From NCBI GenBank assembly GCA_030147505.1, contig JASBVG010000094.1, forward strand, positions 31,372-95,371: 64,000 nucleotides of DNA. The letters run 5' to 3'. Both the position numbers and the translations under genes were made by a program. The notes beneath the pieces are model-generated. The model worked only from the letters and a program-made list of their open reading frames with translations, was not told where the DNA came from and searched no databases. Source of the stretch: Tardiphaga sp. (GTDB lineage Bacteria > Pseudomonadota > Alphaproteobacteria > Rhizobiales > Xanthobacteraceae). Below, piece by piece: positions 19,312-29,260 of the stretch. Within the stretch, counting starts at the first letter, position 1, and each line of letters opens with the position of its first letter.

Positions 19312-19415
19312 TGTCGTCACCCGGCTTGACCGGGTGACCCAGTACGCGCCGCTGCGGGTGATAGAAACGTGGAGCTGGTGTTTACTGGATCGCCCGGTCA
19401 AGCCGGGCGATGACA
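19312..19415. repeat. Composite inverted repeat made of two palindromic hairpin units
   Basis: 33-nt arms 19312-19344 and 19383-19415, inverted, 4 mismatches, each arm itself a hairpin. Confidence 0.85.
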
Positions 19416-19423
19416 ATGAGCCC

Positions 19424-20482
19424 TTACGGAAACATCGCCGGCTGATCGATGCCCAGCGTCTCGGCGAAGCCCAGCACCAGATTCATGTTCTGCACCGCCT
19501 GCCCCGACGCACCCTTGGTGAGGTTGTCGAGGGTCGAGACGATGATCGCACGGCCGGGGATACGATCCGCGGCAACGCCGATGAACGTCATGTTGGAGCC
19601 GCGCACATGGCGCGTATGCGGCGTCTTGCCGAACGGCAGGACATACACGAACGGCTCCTTCTCATACTGCTTCACCAGAATCTCGTGCAGTTCCTCGGCG
19701 GTTTTACCGCGCCGGCCGCGCACATAGATCGTCGAGAGAATGCCGCGGTTCTGCGGCAACAGATGCGGCGTGAAGGTAACGATGACCTCCTTGCCGGCAG
19801 CTTTCGAGAACTGCTCATCGAGCTCGGCCATGTGGCGGTGTTTGCCAACCCCGTAGGCGTTGAAGCCATCGGAGACTTCCGAGAACAGCATCTCTTCCTT
19901 GGCCGAGCGGCCGGCGCCGGTCATGCCGGATTTGGCGTCGATGATGATCTCGTCGGTCTCGATGGCCTTGGCCTTGATCAGTGGCACCAGCGGCAATTGC
20001 GCACACGAGGTGTAGCAACCGGGATTGGCGACAAGCCGCGCCTTCTTGATGTCGCGTCGATAAACCTCCACGAGGCCGTAGACGGCTTCTTTCTGTAGCT
20101 CCAGCGCATGATGCTCGTGCCCATACCACTTGGCATAAGCGGCGGGATCGCTCAGCCTGAAGTCGGCGGACAGATCCACGACCTTGGTCGCCGGTGCCTT
20201 GGTGAGCAGATCCTGCAGCACCTTTTGGGTCGTCGCATGCGGGAGCGCACAGAAGACGAGGTCGAGGCCAGCGGTGGCCCAATCGATGCTGTCGATGGAG
20301 ACCAGGGTCGGCAGATCATAAGGCGCAAATTGCGGGAAGACGTCGCCCATCTGCTGGCCGGCGCGCCGGTCGGCGGTGAGGATCGTCAGCTCGACCTTCG
20401 GGTGGCGCAAAAGCAGCCGCACGAGTTCGGCGCCAGTATAGCCGGAGGCACCCAGAATGCCGATTTTCTTCTTGTTGCTCAT
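19424..20482 (-). CDS. argC: N-acetyl-gamma-glutamyl-phosphate reductase
   Basis: GASGYTGAELVRLLLRHP, NPGCYTSCAQLPLVPLI motifs. Confidence 0.96.
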   Translation of the reverse strand: MSNKKKIGILGASGYTGAELVRLLLRHPKVELTILTADRRAGQQMGDVFPQFAPYDLPTLVSIDSIDWATAGLDLVFCALPHATTQKVLQDLLTKAPATKVVDLSADFRLSDPAAYAKWYGHEHHALELQKEAVYGLVEVYRRDIKKARLVANPGCYTSCAQLPLVPLIKAKAIETDEIIIDAKSGMTGAGRSAKEEMLFSEVSDGFNAYGVGKHRHMAELDEQFSKAAGKEVIVTFTPHLLPQNRGILSTIYVRGRRGKTAEELHEILVKQYEKEPFVYVLPFGKTPHTRHVRGSNMTFIGVAADRIPGRAIIVSTLDNLTKGASGQAVQNMNLVLGFAETLGIDQPAMFP

Positions 20483-21165
20483 CCCATAAATCCTTCCGCC
20501 TCGGCCATAGCAGCCAAATGTGACGTCTCTTCCGCAAACAAATGCGGCCGTAATTTGCGCATCTCGTTCGCGATTTCCACCGCTGCCGGCTCGGGCCGCA
20601 TGGCCAGCGCGCTCATGACCGCCAGATGATCGGCATCGGACTTGTGCTGGTTGAGCTTGAAGCTGCCCTCCACCCCATCCACCGCCATTACCACGCCGAC
20701 GATCGCTTTCCGCATCGCCTCGAGCCGGCCTGCCGCCATCTTGTCGGAAGTCCAGGGCTTCTTCGGCGCGAGCCAGCTTTCGAACCTTGCGCTGAGCGCG
20801 TCAAGATGCAGGCCGAGCTCGCGATCGGACAACAGCCGTGCGGGACCGGTGAGATGCACCGCCTGATACAGCCAGGTCGGCACCTGATCAGGCGATGCAT
20901 ACCAGTCGGCGGAGACATAGGCGTCTGCGCCGGTGATCGCCATGGCCCATGGCGTCACACCATCAGCGAGCTTCAGCAACGGGTTCTGCTTTGCCAGATG
21001 AAAGGCGAGATGCGGCGTGCCGTCATTGCCATATGTCAGACAAAACGGGACGGCTGATCCGATCGGCTTGCACCCGTCGAAGGCGCAAATCGTGCCAAAG
21101 CCACGCGCGTCCGCAAACGCGAGTGCGTTGCTGCGGTCGGTCTGGAATCGTGGCGGGATATACAT
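20479..21165 (-). CDS. FMN-binding negative transcriptional regulator (PaiB-like)
   Basis: MYIPPRFQTDR N-terminus, PLLKLADGVTPWAMAITGADAYVSADWY, FKLNQHKSDAD; start reset to ATG at 21165 preceded by AGGAGCC. Confidence 0.85.
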   Translation of the reverse strand: MYIPPRFQTDRSNALAFADARGFGTICAFDGCKPIGSAVPFCLTYGNDGTPHLAFHLAKQNPLLKLADGVTPWAMAITGADAYVSADWYASPDQVPTWLYQAVHLTGPARLLSDRELGLHLDALSARFESWLAPKKPWTSDKMAAGRLEAMRKAIVGVVMAVDGVEGSFKLNQHKSDADHLAVMSALAMRPEPAAVEIANEMRKLRPHLFAEETSHLAAMAEAEGFMG

Positions 21166-21401
21166 ATCAGGCTCCTTCCGAGTGAAGGCCGCCGGATGAT
21201 CGATCGCGCTGCTGTTCGGGAGAAGACTGCCGCGGACCGTATCCGGCGGCAGTGAGGCGATCTTTAGAGACGAGCGCCTGCTGCCGCGGGAATGCGGCGA
21301 CGGCGGGCGATGGCGCTGGTCACGAAATGGATCATGGGCGCCCACATAGAGCGGCGCCCACGAAACGTCAAGGTTGTTTCGCGTCAGGGCATCAGCCCGA
21401 T

Positions 21402-22388
21402 TCAGACCGGGCTCCACGGCGCCGGGGCAATGCGATAGCCATCGCCGTCCTTGACGACGTGGCCATTCGCCGGGAACGGATAGTGGAAGCCCTGCACACG
21501 CATCTTCTCCGCCACGAGCATGTCATAGACCTTGCGACGGGTGGCTTCGGCCTGCGCCGCGTCCTGATCAAACATCAGATGCCAGCCGGGATTGGCTGCA
21601 AACAACGCCGGCAGGTTGGTAATGTCGGACTGGATGAACAGCTTGTCGCTGCCCGACGAGAGGACGAACGACGTGTGGCCAGGCGTATGGCCGATGGCCT
21701 CGACTGCAAGCAGGCCCGGCGCGACGTCCTTCCCCCATTCATAGGGCGTGACCTTCTTCTTCAGGCCTTCGTTGAAGAGTTTGCGGTTGCTGGCGAACAG
21801 ACCCTTCATGCGATCGCTCGAGGCTTTCGCCATCTCGCCATCATCGTTCCAGTACTTCCACTCGGCGGCTGGCACGAGCACTTCAGCGTTCGGGAAAGCC
21901 GGCGTGCCGTCGGCGGCGAGCAGACCGTTTACGTGGTCGCCGTGGAAGTGCGAAATCACGACCATGTCGACATTCTTGGCGTCGATGCCGGCAGCGGCCA
22001 TATTGCTGGCGAACTGACCGACATTGCCTTTGGTCGCAGCGAAGGCACCAGGACCGTTACCAGTGTCGATCACTACCAGCTTGCCACCGGTGTTGATGAC
22101 CAGAGGCGCGAAATGGATGGTAACCTTGTCCTTCGGCAGGAAGGACTTCTCCAATTGCGCGTTGACCTCCTCCTTCTTCGCATTGAGCACGAAGGTATCG
22201 GCCAGCGGGAAGGTGTTGGCACCGTCCGAGATGACATTCACCTGGGCATCGCCAACCCTGTAGCGATAGAAGCTCGGTGCCTGTTTCTCTGCAAGCGGCG
22301 CCGCAGCTTTGGCGGGAGCGGAAGCAATAAGCGGCGACGCTGCGAGCGCGGCGGCACCGGTGAGAGCCTGACGACGAGACAAGTCCAT
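21402..22388 (-). CDS. MBL-fold metallohydrolase, exported (Tat-like signal)
   Basis: SRRQALTGAAALAASPLIA leader; SHFHGDHVNGL and GHTPGHTSFV motifs. Confidence 0.9.
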   Translation of the reverse strand: MDLSRRQALTGAAALAASPLIASAPAKAAAPLAEKQAPSFYRYRVGDAQVNVISDGANTFPLADTFVLNAKKEEVNAQLEKSFLPKDKVTIHFAPLVINTGGKLVVIDTGNGPGAFAATKGNVGQFASNMAAAGIDAKNVDMVVISHFHGDHVNGLLAADGTPAFPNAEVLVPAAEWKYWNDDGEMAKASSDRMKGLFASNRKLFNEGLKKKVTPYEWGKDVAPGLLAVEAIGHTPGHTSFVLSSGSDKLFIQSDITNLPALFAANPGWHLMFDQDAAQAEATRRKVYDMLVAEKMRVQGFHYPFPANGHVVKDGDGYRIAPAPWSPV

Positions 22389-22530
22389 GGTCGATCCCTC
22401 CAGTGAAATTGACCGGCATAATGCCGGTCCAATGTTGCAGCGATCTTTATCAGCGGTTTGACAACCGCGCGAGATGACAGATCGCCATGCGCGAGATCAA
22501 CACCCTGACGCTTCGATTATTCCAATATCG

Positions 22531-23061
22531 CTATTTGTACTTCAGCGCCCATTCGGCAACGACCGAGAGTGCATCGCCGCACATGATGAGGACGCTCGCC
22601 CAGACAAACGCCGAGGTGAAATTGGCCAGTTGGAAGCGCCAATACGGCATCTCGAAAATGCCGGCGACGAGCGGGACCGAGGCGCGGAGCGGACCGAAGA
22701 AACGGCCGATGAAAATGCTCGGCACGCCCCAGCGGATAACGAAGGCTTCTCCACGCGGCAGCAAGTTAGGGTATTTCGACAGCGGCCACATCTGGGCGAC
22801 GCGGTCCTTGTATCTGTAGCCGAACCAGTAAGACAGCCAGTCGCCCAGAGCGGCGCCGATAGCGCCGGCAATCAGTACCGGCCAGACGCTGAGATCGCTG
22901 GCGCCGACCAGTGCGCCGATAGCAACCAGCGCGCCCCAAGCCGGGACAAGCAAGGAGATGAATGCGAGCGACTCGCAGAAAGCAAGGATAAGGACGATGG
23001 GCGCGGCCCAAGCCTGATGCTCCCTCACAAATTCGGTGAGGCCGTGGAAAGCGTCTGCCAT
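22531..23061 (-). CDS. DedA family membrane protein
   Basis: GALVAIGALVGASD, GDWLSYWFGYRYKDRV, FIGRFFGPLRASVPLVAGIFEMPYWRF motifs. Confidence 0.9.
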   Translation of the reverse strand: MADAFHGLTEFVREHQAWAAPIVLILAFCESLAFISLLVPAWGALVAIGALVGASDLSVWPVLIAGAIGAALGDWLSYWFGYRYKDRVAQMWPLSKYPNLLPRGEAFVIRWGVPSIFIGRFFGPLRASVPLVAGIFEMPYWRFQLANFTSAFVWASVLIMCGDALSVVAEWALKYK

Positions 23062-23121
23062 GGCGTCACGTCTTGCCAGAGCCGCCGATCAAATGCCAGC
23101 AGCCGCCCTGCGACATCATCA

Positions 23122-24600
23122 TCACGGTTTGCGGAGGAAATAGTCATCGCCGCCCAGCGAGCCATAGACAAATGGCTCCTGGGCATTGGCTGTCGCAGCC
23201 ATCACATCATCGCGAACCAGTCCGAAAAACTTGCGGATTTCGACGCCCGGCTTCTGCATGTTCCGGATCAGCGCAGTTGCGAAAGGACTATTGGCCTGCC
23301 CGGACACGCCATCGGACGCCACCTGACCGGCTTTTGCCGCATAGGCCACGAGAGTAGCGCTCGTTTCCGGCTCGATACGGGCAAGACCCCGGCCCACCGA
23401 CCTGCTTGCGACCGTCTTGGCCATATCGCGCAGGAACGGATTGTCGCGGCACGCATCGAGGATGACCAGGCGCAACTTGCGCGCGCTTTCCACACTCGTC
23501 AGTACCGACTCGAGAGGTACCGCCTCGAACTGAACGGACCGATCGGTCTTCAATTTCGCATCCACCGGGATCAGATAATTGACGCCGTTCACCTCGATCC
23601 CGTGGCCGGCATAGTAAACAACGGCCCAATCAGCCCGAGCCGCCTCGGTGGAAAATGCATTTAGCGCCTCGCGCATGGCCGCGGCGCTGAGATCCTTGTC
23701 GAGATGGACGGCTTTGAAGCCGGCGGCGCGGAGTGACTCCGCGACAGCCTTGGCATCGCCGTTCGGGTTCGGCAGCTTCGGCACCGATACATAAGCGCCA
23801 TTGCCGATCACCAGTGCGACGCGAGTTTCGCCGCCAGGCGCATCCTGCGCGATCACCGGCGGCAGGGGATCGGCAGCGGGATTCGGTGCGGTCACTACAA
23901 CTGGCGACACAGCTTTGGACGCAATTGCGAGACCCATGGCGCGTTCGCGCGCCTCCGCCATTTCGCGCGGGGTGACGGAGGCTGGATCGACCCGAGCGGC
24001 GTGCGTGAAATCCGCCTTCGCCTTGTCGCTCTGCCCGATCTGCTCATAGGCCATGCCGCGCGCGACAAAGGTCTTGCCGGCGCGCGAATCCATGCGCGCC
24101 GACTCGTTCAAACTAGTGAAGGCGCGCTCGACGTCGCCCTTGCCCTGATAGGCCACGCCGCAGACACGATAAGCCACCGCATTGCGCGGATTGACACGGA
24201 TGATCGCATTGCAATCATCGAGTGCGAGATCGAATTCGCCGTTCTTGGAATAGGCCGAGGCGCGATTGAGAACGGTGACGGTGTCGTTCTGGCCGAGGCC
24301 GATGGCCTGAGTGTAATCCTTGATGGCCTCGTCATACTTCTTGATCTGAAAATAGACGGCGCCACGGTTGGAATAAGCAAGCGCGGAATTGGGATGGCGA
24401 CGGATGATGTCATCCAGCGATGCCAGCGCTCGCGTGTAGTCGCCTTTCCGGAACAGTGCGATGGCCGCGTTGTTGGCGCGGGCGACGGATGCGTTGCTCT
24501 CGGGAACGTTTCGGATCGTCTGCGCGGCGGCGGGGGATACAACAGGTGACAAAGCAAGCGCCGCTGCGATGATCATCCATCGAAATATCGATTGCGTCAT
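23122..24600 (-). CDS. Exported TPR plus caspase-like (peptidase C14) protein
   Basis: Signal peptide MTQSIFRWMIIAAALALSPVVSPAAAQ; TPR units; VALVIGNGAY, VVYYAGHGIEV (His), VILDACRDNPF (Cys). Start reset from 24639. Confidence 0.88.
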   Translation of the reverse strand: MTQSIFRWMIIAAALALSPVVSPAAAQTIRNVPESNASVARANNAAIALFRKGDYTRALASLDDIIRRHPNSALAYSNRGAVYFQIKKYDEAIKDYTQAIGLGQNDTVTVLNRASAYSKNGEFDLALDDCNAIIRVNPRNAVAYRVCGVAYQGKGDVERAFTSLNESARMDSRAGKTFVARGMAYEQIGQSDKAKADFTHAARVDPASVTPREMAEARERAMGLAIASKAVSPVVVTAPNPAADPLPPVIAQDAPGGETRVALVIGNGAYVSVPKLPNPNGDAKAVAESLRAAGFKAVHLDKDLSAAAMREALNAFSTEAARADWAVVYYAGHGIEVNGVNYLIPVDAKLKTDRSVQFEAVPLESVLTSVESARKLRLVILDACRDNPFLRDMAKTVASRSVGRGLARIEPETSATLVAYAAKAGQVASDGVSGQANSPFATALIRNMQKPGVEIRKFFGLVRDDVMAATANAQEPFVYGSLGGDDYFLRKP

Positions 24601-24839
24601 AGGCTCCCCTGCTGCTTTGCCGCCCTGTGTCATAATCATCGAATATTCATGGCATCGTCAGGGCATGTCGACAGGACTACGCCTTCGCGTAGTGACCGGC
24701 GATTGCGTTGGATGTCGTACTCTTCTGACGAATTGACAGACGCACGATCTGCCGATTTAGTTCACGCAACGGGGACCAGCGATCTCCCCGTCAGGCAACA
24801 TGCCCAAGAATCGCGTCCTGTTTCCACCAAGGGCGCCGC

Positions 24840-26252
24840 ATGTCTGCTATTGAGCCAAAGCTACTCGGCGTCGCGTCGGGCGATCCGGCCATCGATCCCG
24901 TCCGCTCTCACGGTATCTCGTTTTCGGAGGCCCTGTGCGTCTGGCTCCGCATTTCCCTGCTCTCCTTCGGCGGGCCGGCCGGCCAGATCGCGGTGATGCA
25001 TCGCATCGTTGTGGAGGAAAAGAACTGGATCTCCGAGGCGCGTTTTCTGCACGCGCTCAACTACTGCATGTTGCTGCCCGGCCCCGAGGCGCAGCAGATG
25101 GCGACCTATATGGGCTGGCTGCTGCATCGGACCGTCGGCGGCATGGTCGCCGGCGTTCTCTTCATACTGCCAGGCGTCATCGCCATCATGGCGCTGAGCC
25201 ATATCTATGCGGCCTATGGCAATGTCGGCTTTGTCGCGGCGCTGTTCTTCGGTTTGAAATCGGCGGTTCTTGCCATTGTCATCGAAGCGGTGATCCGGGT
25301 CGGCCGGCGTGCGCTTGGCAATTCCGTAATGTATGCGATCGCGGGCATTGCTTTCGTTGCAATTTTCTTCTTCGCCGTCCCGTTTCCGATCATCGTGCTG
25401 AGCGCCGGTGTCGTCGGCCTGATCGGGGGCAACTTGGGATCTCAACACTTTGCCGCGGTGTCTCACGGCAGCAAATCACAGGCTGCGATCGACAGTCTCC
25501 TTGGTGACGGAATTCCCGATCACGCCCGCCCTAGCCTGCAGCGGACGCTTCGGGTGCTCGCCATCTGGCTCGCAGTCTGGCTCGTCCCGGTGGTCGCCAT
25601 CGTCGTGCTTCTAGGCTGGGCCAGCGTCTTCAGCCAGATCGCGGTCTTCTTCAGCAAGCTGGCCATGGTGACCTTCGGCGGCGCCTATGCGGTGCTGGCC
25701 TATGTCGCGCAGCAGGCGGCCGACCACTATCACTGGGTCACCGCCCGCGAGATGCTCGACGGCCTCGGCATGGCCGAAACGACGCCGGGGCCGCTGATTA
25801 TGGTGGTGCAGTTCGTGGCCTTCATGGCAGCGTTACGCGATGCCAGCGGCCTGCCGCCCATGTTGGCCGGAACGCTCGGCGGCTTGCTCGCGACCTGGGT
25901 GACTTTCGCACCCTGCTTCCTCTGGATCTTCGTCGGCGCGCCCTATATCGAGGCGCTGCGCGGCAACCGCGCGCTTGCAGGCGCGCTGGCGGCGATCACG
26001 GCGGCCGTGGTCGGGGTCATTCTCAATCTGTCAATCTGGTTCGCGCTCCACACGCTGTTCCGGCAGAGCAATCCGATTGAGAACTACGGCTTCAACTTCG
26101 ACGCCCCCGTGCTCGCCAGCGTCGATCCCGCTGCGGTTGCGTTATCTGCTGCCGCGGCCATCGCGATCCTCTGGTTCAGGATCGGGATGCTTCCAGTGCT
26201 CGGTGCGTCCTGTGTGGCAGGAGTGCTGATGAAACTCGCCGGATTGATCTGA
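24840..26252 (+). CDS. chrA: Chromate transporter family protein, two-domain
   Basis: SFGGPAGQIAVMHR..LPGPEAQQMATYMGW and FGGAYAVLAYV..ETTPGPLIMVVQFVAF duplicated CHR motifs. Confidence 0.92.
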   Translation: MSAIEPKLLGVASGDPAIDPVRSHGISFSEALCVWLRISLLSFGGPAGQIAVMHRIVVEEKNWISEARFLHALNYCMLLPGPEAQQMATYMGWLLHRTVGGMVAGVLFILPGVIAIMALSHIYAAYGNVGFVAALFFGLKSAVLAIVIEAVIRVGRRALGNSVMYAIAGIAFVAIFFFAVPFPIIVLSAGVVGLIGGNLGSQHFAAVSHGSKSQAAIDSLLGDGIPDHARPSLQRTLRVLAIWLAVWLVPVVAIVVLLGWASVFSQIAVFFSKLAMVTFGGAYAVLAYVAQQAADHYHWVTAREMLDGLGMAETTPGPLIMVVQFVAFMAALRDASGLPPMLAGTLGGLLATWVTFAPCFLWIFVGAPYIEALRGNRALAGALAAITAAVVGVILNLSIWFALHTLFRQSNPIENYGFNFDAPVLASVDPAAVALSAAAAIAILWFRIGMLPVLGASCVAGVLMKLAGLI

Positions 26253-26403
26253 GCTCCGGCTCGCATCCGGGTTATTCCATCGCGCATCCCGAAGTCGTGA
26301 CCGGTATAGATGAACCATCCAGGAGGTGCGGAGCCTAATGGGCTCCTCACCGGCCCGCCAATGCGGCCAGACGCCGGCCATCAAAACCCGGGAGAATAAA
26401 TTG

Positions 26404-26784
26404 ATGATCGGATCATTGATGATCTGTGTGAGCACTGTCGTGTTGCTGGTCGGGATGGTGGCGGGCATCGCCATGGGGATCAAGCAGGACTTCCTCCTCT
26501 CGCCCGCCCATGCCCATCTCAATCTGGTCGGTGGCGTGCTGCTGTTCCTATTCGGACTGTATTACCGCGTGGTTCCGACGGTCGGCCGCAGCCCGCTGGC
26601 GAGGATTCAGGGCTGGCTGCATATCGTCGGCGGCCTGATGTTCCCGATCGGGATAGGCATCACATTGCTGGCCAATCACACCTATATGGCCGTTCCCATC
26701 ATCGGCTCGCTGATCATGCTCGCGGCCATGGTGCTGTTCGTGGTGATCGTGCTACGCACCGAGCGCGCCGCCGCCGTGGCCTGA
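26404..26784 (+). CDS. Small multi-TM protein resembling an isolated cytochrome oxidase subunit I helix bundle
   Basis: SPAHAHLNLVGGVLLFLFGLYYRVVP plus further TM segments; start reset to ATG at 26404. Confidence 0.65.
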   Translation: MIGSLMICVSTVVLLVGMVAGIAMGIKQDFLLSPAHAHLNLVGGVLLFLFGLYYRVVPTVGRSPLARIQGWLHIVGGLMFPIGIGITLLANHTYMAVPIIGSLIMLAAMVLFVVIVLRTERAAAVA

Positions 26785-26893
26785 CCCGGCGCTGCCGGCT
26801 GGTTAGCCCATGGACAGCCCAGTCGTGGCATAGTCATCGCAACGATTCGCCGCGGAATACCACGGCGACACCTCAGACAAGACTTCAAGACAT

Positions 26894-28939
26894 ATGGCCA
26901 AGGCACTGAAACCGAAAGACAAAGCCGATCTCTTTGGATCGGACGCCGCGAAATCCGCTACGCCCGCCAAGGCAGCCCCGAAGGCCGCCAATGCGGAAGC
27001 CGGCTACACCGCCGCCGACATCGAGGTCCTCGAAGGCCTCGAGCCCGTACGTCGTCGCCCGGGGATGTATATCGGCGGAACGGACGAAAAGGCACTTCAC
27101 CACCTGTTCGCGGAAGTGATCGACAACTCGATGGACGAGGCGCTGGCAGGCCATGCGACCTTCATCGAGGTGGAACTTACAGCCGACGGCTTCCTCACGG
27201 TAACCGACAACGGCCGCGGCATTCCCGTCGATCCGCATCCGAAGCAGCCGAAGAAGTCAGCGCTCGAAGTCATCATGTGCACGCTGCATGCGGGCGGCAA
27301 ATTCGACTCCAAGGTCTATGAGACCTCGGGCGGCCTCCACGGCGTCGGCGTGTCGGTGGTCAACGCCCTCTCCTCGCTGCTCGAGGTCGAGGTCGCGCGC
27401 AACCAGCAGCTCTACAAGATGACCTTCGCCCGCGGCATTCCGCAGGGCAAGCTGCAGGAGCTCGGCAAGGTCCATAACCGCCGCGGCACCCGCGTGCGCT
27501 TCAAGCCGGACACCGACATCTTCGGCGCCAAGGCCCATTTCAAGCCGCAGCGCCTGTTCAAGATGGCGCGCTCGAAAGCCTATCTGTTCGGCGGCGTCGA
27601 GATCCGCTGGAAGTGCGATCCCGAACTGCTCAAGGGCATCGAGGATTGCCCGGCCGAGGCGACCTTCCACTTCCCCGGTGGCCTGAAGGACTATCTCGCC
27701 GCGGCGATCCATGCAGACACGCTGGTGCATCCGGAAATCTTCTCGGGCAAGTCCGGCCGCAACGGCTCGCACGGCGCCTGCGAGTGGGCGGTCGCCTGGA
27801 CGGCGGATGCCGATGGCTTCATGGCCTCCTACACCAATACCGTGCCGACGCCCGACGGCGGCACTCATGAAAGCGGCATGCGCAGCGCCATGCTGCGCGG
27901 CCTCAAGGATCACGCAGAGCGCGTCGGCCAGGGCAAGCGCGCCAGCAACATCACCTCGGAAGACGTGATGGTCGGCGCCGCGGTCATGCTCTCGGTCTTC
28001 GTGCGCGAGCCGGAATTCCAGGGCCAGACCAAGGACCGCCTTGCCACGGCCGAAGCGCAGAAGATCGTCGAACAGGCCATCAAGGACCCGTTCGACCACT
28101 GGCTGTCGGGCAATCCGGTGCAGGCCAACAAGCTGCTCGAATTCGTCATGGAGCGCGCCGACGAGCGCCTGCGGCGGCGCGCCGAGAAGGAAACTTCCCG
28201 CAAGACGGCGGTGAAGAAGCTGCGTCTCCCCGGCAAGCTGGCCGACTGCACCAATACCGCGACCGAAGGTTCGGAACTGTTCATCGTCGAGGGAGACTCG
28301 GCAGGCGGCAGCGCCAAGCAGGCACGCGATCGCAAGACCCAGGCGATCCTGCCCCTGCGTGGAAAAATCCTCAACGTCGCCTCGGCGACCAAGGACAAGC
28401 TGACGGCCAACCAGCAGCTCGCCGACCTGATGCAGGCGATCGGCTGCGGCACCGGCGCACACTACCGCGAAGAGGACCTGCGTTACTCACGTATCATCAT
28501 CATGACCGACGCCGACGTCGATGGCGCGCATATCGCATCCTTGTTGATCACGTTTTTCTACCGGCAGATGCCGAAGCTGATCGACGAGGGCCATCTCTAT
28601 CTCGCGGTGCCGCCGCTCTATCGCCTGACCCATGGCAGCAAGACGGTCTATGCTCGCGACGAGGCGCATCGCGATGCGCTGCTGAAGAGCGAGTTCAACG
28701 CCAATGCCAAGGTCGATATCGGCCGCTTCAAAGGTCTTGGCGAAATGATGCCGGCTCAGCTGAAGGAAACCACCATGGATCCGTCGCGCCGCACCCTGCT
28801 GCGCGTCCAGCTCCTGCCCGACGATCGCGAAGGGACGGCGGATTCCGTCGAGCGCCTGATGGGCACCAAGGCGGAAGCCCGCTTTGCGTTCATCTCCGAT
28901 AAGGCGGAGTTCGCCAGCGAGGACTTGCTGGACGTTTGA
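26894..28939 (+). CDS. parE: DNA topoisomerase IV subunit B
   Basis: RRRPGMYIGGTDEKALHHL, VTDNGRGIPVD, EGDSAGGSAKQARDR, TDADVDGAHI motifs. Confidence 0.95.
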   Translation: MAKALKPKDKADLFGSDAAKSATPAKAAPKAANAEAGYTAADIEVLEGLEPVRRRPGMYIGGTDEKALHHLFAEVIDNSMDEALAGHATFIEVELTADGFLTVTDNGRGIPVDPHPKQPKKSALEVIMCTLHAGGKFDSKVYETSGGLHGVGVSVVNALSSLLEVEVARNQQLYKMTFARGIPQGKLQELGKVHNRRGTRVRFKPDTDIFGAKAHFKPQRLFKMARSKAYLFGGVEIRWKCDPELLKGIEDCPAEATFHFPGGLKDYLAAAIHADTLVHPEIFSGKSGRNGSHGACEWAVAWTADADGFMASYTNTVPTPDGGTHESGMRSAMLRGLKDHAERVGQGKRASNITSEDVMVGAAVMLSVFVREPEFQGQTKDRLATAEAQKIVEQAIKDPFDHWLSGNPVQANKLLEFVMERADERLRRRAEKETSRKTAVKKLRLPGKLADCTNTATEGSELFIVEGDSAGGSAKQARDRKTQAILPLRGKILNVASATKDKLTANQQLADLMQAIGCGTGAHYREEDLRYSRIIIMTDADVDGAHIASLLITFFYRQMPKLIDEGHLYLAVPPLYRLTHGSKTVYARDEAHRDALLKSEFNANAKVDIGRFKGLGEMMPAQLKETTMDPSRRTLLRVQLLPDDREGTADSVERLMGTKAEARFAFISDKAEFASEDLLDV

Positions 28940-28986
28940 GGCTTCGCCTCGCAAAACCAGACGGCGTGCACGCACGTATATCGCTC

Positions 28987-29178
28987 ATGCGTGCGCCCCT
29001 TCTCACTCTCGGCATACTCTCGTTGCTGATAGGCCTGCTCTGGATCGGCCAAGGCACTGGTCTCGTGCCATGGCCGCGGTCGAGCTTCATGATCAACCAG
29101 ATGCCATGGGCCTACTGTGGCGCTGCACTCGCTGCTGCCGGCCTCGGATTGACCGGCTACGCGCTGTCGCGGTCTTGA
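28987..29178 (+). CDS. Small two-TM hypothetical protein
   Basis: MRAPLLTLGILSLLIGLLWIGQGTGLVPWPRSSFM..; internal start of ORF 28936-29178. Confidence 0.6.
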   Translation: MRAPLLTLGILSLLIGLLWIGQGTGLVPWPRSSFMINQMPWAYCGAALAAAGLGLTGYALSRS

Positions 29179-29260
29179 TCGCAAAGCCCCTTTCCTCTCG
29201 TTCCCACTCTTGCAATGATCGCCTTCAGGCGCGCCGCAGAATGCGCCCGCGACGAACGGG

